From: UBA4660 sp002405435
GTDB taxonomy: Bacteria > Bacteroidota > Bacteroidia > Flavobacteriales_D > Sanyastnellaceae
NCBI GenBank assembly: GCA_036747335.1
Contig: DAIOCL010000044.1
Span: forward strand, 1-19,727
Length of the DNA: 19,727 bases
Direction of reading: 5' to 3'
In this document: in pieces, positions 15,523 through 19,727 of the stretch
How positions within the stretch are numbered: the stretch's first letter is position 1
Layout: every line of letters starts with the position of its first letter
The notes under the pieces: generated by a model
Database searches by the model: none
Told to the model about the DNA's origin: nothing
What the model saw: the letters and a program-made list of their open reading frames with translations, nothing else
Position numbers and translations under genes: made by a program

Positions 15523-15571
15523 AATTCCAACATAATGCATTAGAAAATTGTGCTTAAAAATAACTCGCCTT

Positions 15572-15626
15572 CCGCTTCACGAAAAGGGTTTCCAACAATT
15601 CCTGTCCATGGCTATCCGCTTGTTCC
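15572..15626 (+). repeat. 55-base direct repeat, internal copy
   Basis: The 55 bases beginning CCGCTTCACGAAAAGGG and ending CGCTTGTTCC are identical, in the same orientation, to 19673-19727. The left flanks differ (CTCGCCTT here, GGATTACCG there), so the left edge of homology is real within the window. The right edge is unknown because the other copy is cut by the window end. Confidence 0.97.
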
Positions 15627-15798
15627 CCAAAGGGCTGTCAAGAAGGTAAACAGCCACTGGCACACCTAAACGAAATGGCACCCGTAACGCCACCTCGACG
15701 GGCTTTTTGCATTTGCCCGGTGTGTCACATCCACGCTGCAGATTCGGTAGGCATGTAGAACCCATCTCAACCATAACTTTCGGTGATTTCCCTGGCCT

Positions 15799-15827
15799 CG
15801 AAGCGCCGGGCTTCGCTCTCTTTTTTT
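15799..15827 (+). terminator. Terminator-like hairpin inside the repeat region
   Basis: CGAAGC (15799-15804) and GCTTCG (15810-15815) form a perfect 6-base-pair stem with a 5-base loop, followed by CTCTC and seven T residues. No plus-strand gene lies upstream, so if functional it would end a transcript from the repeat element itself. The five-base gap before the T run weakens it. Confidence 0.4.
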
Positions 15828-15940
15828 GCCCAGACAACCCTGGTATGGGCTGCAAAAGACGCAATCACCCCGAGCTGGCCTAAGCGGCCTGGCACACCGA
15901 TGCTTGAAAATCAATTCAAAATCTGTTTTTTAGATAGGTT

Positions 15941-18900
15941 CTAGTGAATGACCACCAATGCCACCGTTTTATATAGGCCATTATTATAATCAAATTTGAC
16001 CTGGTAGGTGCCGGTTTCCCACCCTGCTACAGGCAGATTAAGCGCTTTTGGCAAGTGGTCATTCAAGTAAATCAGTCTGCCCTGATGATCAAAAACGCTT
16101 GCACCCGAAGCATTAGACCGGATCATGACAATTTCTCTGGCCGGATTGGGTGCAACGGAAAACCAGTAAGTGTCGCTTTGCGCTGGAATATAATCACACA
16201 GGGCCACCTCTACAATTTCAATGGCAGCATTGGCGCAGCCTAAGGAATCTGTATAGGAATACACTATCTCATATGGCCCGGGTGAAAGCGTGCTGAGATC
16301 AAGACTAACTCCGCTCACGCCCGGGCCCGAATATTCCCCGCCCGCTGGAATGGCATTTTCCAACGCAATGGATCCCTTCTGAACACAAAGCGTATCATCC
16401 AGAGAAAATTCAACTACCGGAAGTTCGTTCACATGGATTGTAAAACTCAAGGTATCGGATGCCACACAAGCACTGTCTGCATATCCGATTACCAGCAATT
16501 CAAATTCCCCGGCGGTATGATATTCATGACTTGTGCCGGGCAATCCAAAAGAACTTTGACTATCACCAAACACCCACCACGTACTGTCGGCACTGGTGAC
16601 CGGATTAAACTCCAGACCGGCCGGAACACAAAAATCACCTTCCACTATAACGGTATCAAGAAATACCGCCGGTCCGGTAAAGAAAATATCAGAAAGTGAC
16701 TGAGAATAACCGCACGAACTATCGACGGCCATCATCGCTATCAGGTGCTCACCCGGTGTAGTTACAACAGATGAGAACGAGTCGCCGGCAGCCGGAATGC
16801 CATCCAAATCCCACTGAATCCCATCTGCGCCGGATCCGGTAAACTGGCCTTCGACCAAGACCGTATCGGCACATAAATCACTGTATTGGATGAGCCAGTC
16901 AGATGACAATACACTCTCAACCGTCGGTACATGGATCACCACAGAGGACGTATCATAGATGTTACAGGTCTGGTCATTATATCCGGCCAACCGAACCAGA
17001 TAGTCCCCCGGCAATTCATAAGTATGGGTAAAAACCATGGTATCTATTTCCTGCCATATCCCGTTACCCAGGTCCCACCAATAGGTGGCACTATCACTCC
17101 AGTTGGTAAACTCCACCTCGTAGGGAAGGCAATGGGTAAGTGGCGTATACATAAAAGCCGAAGTCAACGATTCCGATTGAAAGTCAATTTTATAGACTGC
17201 CGCTTCGCAGGAAGGGCTTTGAAAAGGATCAAAAGCTCCATCCAGCGCAGCAAAGGGCGGTTCGGACGAACACTGGCAGACCGCCTGATAAACAATACCC
17301 CTGCTGTCATACTGACTTATGCCCCCGTCGTTATGATCGCCACCAAACAGGGTACCGAAGGCAAGCGCGGACATATCCGGTTCATATACTCCGCAATAAA
17401 AACCACCCACGTTGTAAAACGCATCTTCTGTGCTATCATAACTATCCAAATTTTCCACTAAGCCATGCCCGGAAACATAGATCCTGCCGCAGTCATCCAC
17501 CATAAAACCCTTCTCAAGAAAGAGGTATTCCGCCGGATCATTAGCCCCAATGCGCGTGCAAATTTCAAGTGAGGTCAGGTCAGGATCAAATTTGGCCACA
17601 TAGGTCTGAGACCCTGCATTTGAAACTATCCCGTCGGTTTGCGGAAATGTTCCATTCGTAACCGCTGTACACCAGATATGCCCGTCGGGGCCGATGTCCA
17701 CCATTCTTACCTCATCGGCGCTGTCGGTGGCCAGGTAGGTGCCGGCCAGCAATTGCTGACCATCGGCACTCAGGCGGGCCAGCCATCCATCAATTTGCAT
17801 GTGCGGCTGGGTATCATAACCGCCATCCGGAAATGGCATAGAGGTGCCAGAGGTGCTTCCGGTCAAAACAATTGAACCATTAGCCATCAAGTCGAGATCA
17901 TATACCGTTTCCACCCCCAGAATGGGCTCATCCTGATAGCCCGAGCATATTTGCGCACACCAGTGAAGCGTATCCAGTTCACTGCCGAGTTTAAAGACAA
18001 ACGCATCGCTGAAACGTGCATTTTCTCCGCCAAATACAAACCGCGGCAGATAGTTTTCCATTCCCACCTCTGAGGAAGAAGAACCGATCAGCACATTGCC
18101 TTCCGCATCGAGCGCTAAGCCATTGCCACTGGCGGCGAAATTTAGATTATTTGGCAATGTGAACTTACCTCCCTCCCCAAAGTCACCGCCCAGGTAGGTA
18201 CCTGCGGTGATCTGGCTGCCATCGGCGCTTAGCCGGATTACAAACTGATCCATAAAACCACCGATTGTCGTATCGAATCCGTTATCACCTACAGGGAAAT
18301 TTTCAGATGCGGCAAATGTGGTTCCGAGCAGAATAGGCTCACCCGTGGCGTTGACGACAAGATTTCTGGGCCGGTCATCACCACTTCCACCTAAGTAAGT
18401 GCACCAAAGGCGCTGGCTACCGTTCTGGTTGAACTTAGTGATACCAATGTCATTACTTCCGGCAAAAGTAGAATCAAAGGCCCCCGGGGTGGCATCAAGT
18501 ACATCCTCCGTGGGCATAGATACCAGATAAATATTTCCCGCTGCGTCATAACCTGCATGGTAGCCCCAATGTTCCTGACCAACACTTGTGGAAAGCGAAC
18601 CCACATAAGTGGCGGCAACCAGGGTGGGGTCAATGATGAGTGGTGAATGCAGATCATAAGCTTCCGTGACTACGGAAACTTCACATGAATTACCGGCAAA
18701 AGCACAAGCAACAGGCTTTATCCGGCCGGCGCCCAACTGCCACGCTGATAAACCGGTTTCATGAAAAACGCCGACCGAAGTTTGTAAGGTGATCAGCGAG
18801 TCTTTCACCTCATATCCATCAAGACCTTCGTATGTCCAGCGAATCTGCCCCGGGTCAGCTCCCGGATGAACTTCGAACTGGTAGCTGTATTGGCCTGCCC

Positions 18901-19384
18901 GGCTATGGACCAGCAGATCAATGCCCGGCCACAGGTCGCGATAAACTACCCGGGTACAAACAGGAACAAAATTCCGGTGATGCGATTTGTCGCCAATCAG
19001 ATAATTCCGATACTCACTTAATGTATCCAACATGGCCGGAACCACAGGCTGGCAACCGAGAAATCGTTGACCCCAGACATGTCCTGCTAATTTCAACCCT
19101 TCATTTTCGGAAGATACCCCCAATTGATGATGTATACGGGCAACGTCGTTGTGATCTGTCGCGGCAAACCTGATGCCATCGGCATCTAAGTAAATCAAGG
19201 CGCCGTTAGCCTGGGCCCTGAAAAATTCATCACCCTGCCATTGACCCATATTGGGCACGTACACCACCCTTTCGGCATTCATCGTGGAATATAACCGCGG
19301 CTCAACCGGGGGTTGTGACCAAAGACATTCTGCTACAATAAAAGCCATGAGGCCCGCGGCATTTTTTATACAAATTAATGGCAT
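15941..19384 (-). CDS. Large T9SS-secreted SBBP/PKD-repeat surface protein
   Basis: This is an 1147-residue multi-domain secreted protein. A signal peptide covers about 1-23. An N-terminal domain (about 34-255) has the pattern seen in DUF7948-type proteins (VYVPNMGQWQGD, YRDLWPGIDLLVH, FEVHPGADP). Residues about 255-735 form an SBBP-type propeller with repeated TYLGG and LDAEGNVLIGS-like units. Two PKD-like domains follow (about 740-820 with TYWWDLGNG and HTYELPGDYLVRLAGY; about 905-985 with WWVFGDSQSSF and HEYHTAGEFELLVIGY). The C-terminal type A sorting domain (about 1074-1147: SVAPNPAREI to ALVVIH) directs export by the type IX system and attachment to the surface. Role: adhesin or matrix-binding protein by analogy; the ligand is unknown. 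It looks more AT-rich than the metabolic genes in this window. It has its own promoter and no operon partner. Confidence 0.92.
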   Translation of the reverse strand: MPLICIKNAAGLMAFIVAECLWSQPPVEPRLYSTMNAERVVYVPNMGQWQGDEFFRAQANGALIYLDADGIRFAATDHNDVARIHHQLGVSSENEGLKLAGHVWGQRFLGCQPVVPAMLDTLSEYRNYLIGDKSHHRNFVPVCTRVVYRDLWPGIDLLVHSRAGQYSYQFEVHPGADPGQIRWTYEGLDGYEVKDSLITLQTSVGVFHETGLSAWQLGAGRIKPVACAFAGNSCEVSVVTEAYDLHSPLIIDPTLVAATYVGSLSTSVGQEHWGYHAGYDAAGNIYLVSMPTEDVLDATPGAFDSTFAGSNDIGITKFNQNGSQRLWCTYLGGSGDDRPRNLVVNATGEPILLGTTFAASENFPVGDNGFDTTIGGFMDQFVIRLSADGSQITAGTYLGGDFGEGGKFTLPNNLNFAASGNGLALDAEGNVLIGSSSSEVGMENYLPRFVFGGENARFSDAFVFKLGSELDTLHWCAQICSGYQDEPILGVETVYDLDLMANGSIVLTGSTSGTSMPFPDGGYDTQPHMQIDGWLARLSADGQQLLAGTYLATDSADEVRMVDIGPDGHIWCTAVTNGTFPQTDGIVSNAGSQTYVAKFDPDLTSLEICTRIGANDPAEYLFLEKGFMVDDCGRIYVSGHGLVENLDSYDSTEDAFYNVGGFYCGVYEPDMSALAFGTLFGGDHNDGGISQYDSRGIVYQAVCQCSSEPPFAALDGAFDPFQSPSCEAAVYKIDFQSESLTSAFMYTPLTHCLPYEVEFTNWSDSATYWWDLGNGIWQEIDTMVFTHTYELPGDYLVRLAGYNDQTCNIYDTSSVVIHVPTVESVLSSDWLIQYSDLCADTVLVEGQFTGSGADGIQWDLDGIPAAGDSFSSVVTTPGEHLIAMMAVDSSCGYSQSLSDIFFTGPAVFLDTVIVEGDFCVPAGLEFNPVTSADSTWWVFGDSQSSFGLPGTSHEYHTAGEFELLVIGYADSACVASDTLSFTIHVNELPVVEFSLDDTLCVQKGSIALENAIPAGGEYSGPGVSGVSLDLSTLSPGPYEIVYSYTDSLGCANAAIEIVEVALCDYIPAQSDTYWFSVAPNPAREIVMIRSNASGASVFDHQGRLIYLNDHLPKALNLPVAGWETGTYQVKFDYNNGLYKTVALVVIH

Positions 19385-19409
19385 CGGCTGGCTATTTTTT
19401 GTTCATTTG

Positions 19410-19417
19410 CAAATGTA
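19410..19417 (-). promoter_or_regulatory. -7 element (TACATTTG) of the T9SS protein gene
   Basis: TACATTTG matches TAnnTTTG and lies 25 bases before ATG 19384. At 19 bases spacing the -33 position reads TTT instead of TTG, so the promoter is only moderately supported. Confidence 0.5.
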
Positions 19418-19438
19418 ATTAATCTAAACCCTATTAAA

Positions 19439-19727
19439 ATGAATATCACGATTTACTCCCCCCTCTACCTAAACAAATTGTTTATCTAATTTTTCTCATT
19501 CCACTGTCTGCAGCGTCACAATGTACCGGTTTTGAAACCTACGATTTGGAAGCCGAATACGATTGCCAGGCAGGTGTAGCCGAGGTAACCATCACACCCA
19601 ACCCGGCACTCAGCCTGCCGGTACTGGCATGGATGAGCCCTGCCGGAACCGGCCCAACGCCCGGATTACCGCCCGCTTCACGAAAAGGGTTTCCAACAAT
19701 TCCTGTCCATGGCTATCCGCTTGTTCC
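19439..19727 (+). pseudogene. Secreted-protein gene, frameshifted at the start and running into the terminal repeat (partial)
   Basis: ATG 19439 opens a frame that stops at 19489 (MNITIYSPLYLNKLFI). The frame one step over is open from 19438 to the window end and reads as a signal peptide (QIVYLIFLIPLSAASQC) followed by TGFETYDLEAEYDCQAG and EVTITPNPALSLPVLAW, a plausible secreted Bacteroidota protein, but it has no ATG, GTG or TTG before the signal. Adding one C to the six-C run at 19458-19463 would join the two frames exactly, so a homopolymer indel, real or from sequencing, is the simplest reading. From 19673 onward the frame is encoded by the 55-base repeat (SRKGFPTIPVHGYPLV). If the second copy continues like the first, it would stop after about 16 more codons, so the gene may also be truncated by the repeat. 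Identity unknown. Confidence 0.55.
19673..19727 (+). repeat. 55-base direct repeat, terminal copy
   Basis: Identical to 15572-15626 at an offset of 4101 bases and ending at the last base of the window. It lies within the open frame of the partial secreted-protein gene. Confidence 0.97.

Larger units (their letters stand above)
15541..15940. other. 400-base stretch without a credible gene; candidate dispersed repeat
   Basis: Short frames exist here on the minus strand (for example 15577-15864), but they have no recognisable domain, signal or start context and two long frames overlap each other, as expected of a phantom. The stretch contains the 55-base sequence repeated at the window end, a small inverted repeat (GGCTGT 15633-15638 / ACAGCC 15650-15655), a second one (CCCGT 15681-15685 / ACGGG 15698-15702, then CTTTTT), and a third with a T run (15799-15827). 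It separates two minus-strand genes for large secreted proteins. The right boundary of the repeat cannot be set from one full copy. Confidence 0.5.

Noticed and set aside
15577..15914. Minus-strand open frames of 82 and 95 codons in the 400-base gap
   Set aside because: They overlap each other in different frames, have no recognisable domain or signal, and lie in sequence that partly recurs elsewhere. They are more likely phantom frames of a repeat than genes.
1..19727. CRISPR array, toxin-antitoxin pair, defence island, tRNA or rRNA genes
   Set aside because: I found no regularly spaced repeats, no paired small toxin-antitoxin frames, no defence domains and no RNA-gene sequence on either strand.

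Overview
The window looks like a piece of a chromosome from a member of the Bacteroidota, probably an environmental or metagenome-derived contig. Four things point there: a C-terminal type IX secretion (T9SS) sorting domain on the 1147-residue protein; promoters of the phylum-specific form TTG-N17-23-TAnnTTTG; A-rich leaders without Shine-Dalgarno sequences; and the run coiled-coil protein / zapA / rny. I cannot place it below phylum with confidence. Gene density is high, most genes are of ordinary metabolism or envelope maintenance, and I see no rRNA, tRNA, CRISPR array, phage module or transposase.

Layout. 1-457 (minus) is the N-terminal part of a secreted FG-GAP/VCBS-repeat protein cut by the window edge. 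544-2848 (minus) is a likely transcription unit: small coiled-coil protein, zapA, rny, closed by a textbook terminator at 544-577 and driven by a clear promoter at 2879-2908. 2993-4726 (plus) is a secreted M23 zinc peptidase with a long extension, converging on a four-helix membrane protein (4745-5128, minus). 5258-6552 (plus) holds a small transaldolase and a YciO/TsaC-family protein, which overlaps by 7 bases the end of the converging repair pair pcm-nnr (8731-6546, minus; protein isoaspartate repair and NAD(P)HX repair). 8852-12236 (plus) is a Gfo/Idh/MocA dehydrogenase, an unknown lipoprotein and a polyprenyl-phosphate sugar-phosphate transferase, a probable glycan-building unit. 12298-15522 (minus) is a large secreted Vps10/Asp-box protein, and 15941-19384 (minus) a large T9SS-exported SBBP/PKD adhesin-like protein.

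The right end is the odd part. A 400-base stretch without a credible gene (15541-15940) begins with a 55-base sequence (15572-15626) that recurs exactly as the last 55 bases of the window (19673-19727). There it runs into the reading frame of a secreted protein whose own start is disrupted by an apparent one-base frameshift. Either a dispersed repeat has been copied into that gene, or the repeat is where the assembly broke; 55 is also a standard final k-mer size for SPAdes-type assemblers.

A second thread is transcription start architecture: TAnnTTTG -7 elements lie only 4 to 6 bases before the chosen start codons of the FG-GAP protein, transaldolase and pcm, suggesting leaderless or nearly leaderless messages. 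I found no convincingly new defence or mobile system. The best candidates for something undescribed are the repeat region and the dehydrogenase-lipoprotein-transferase unit.
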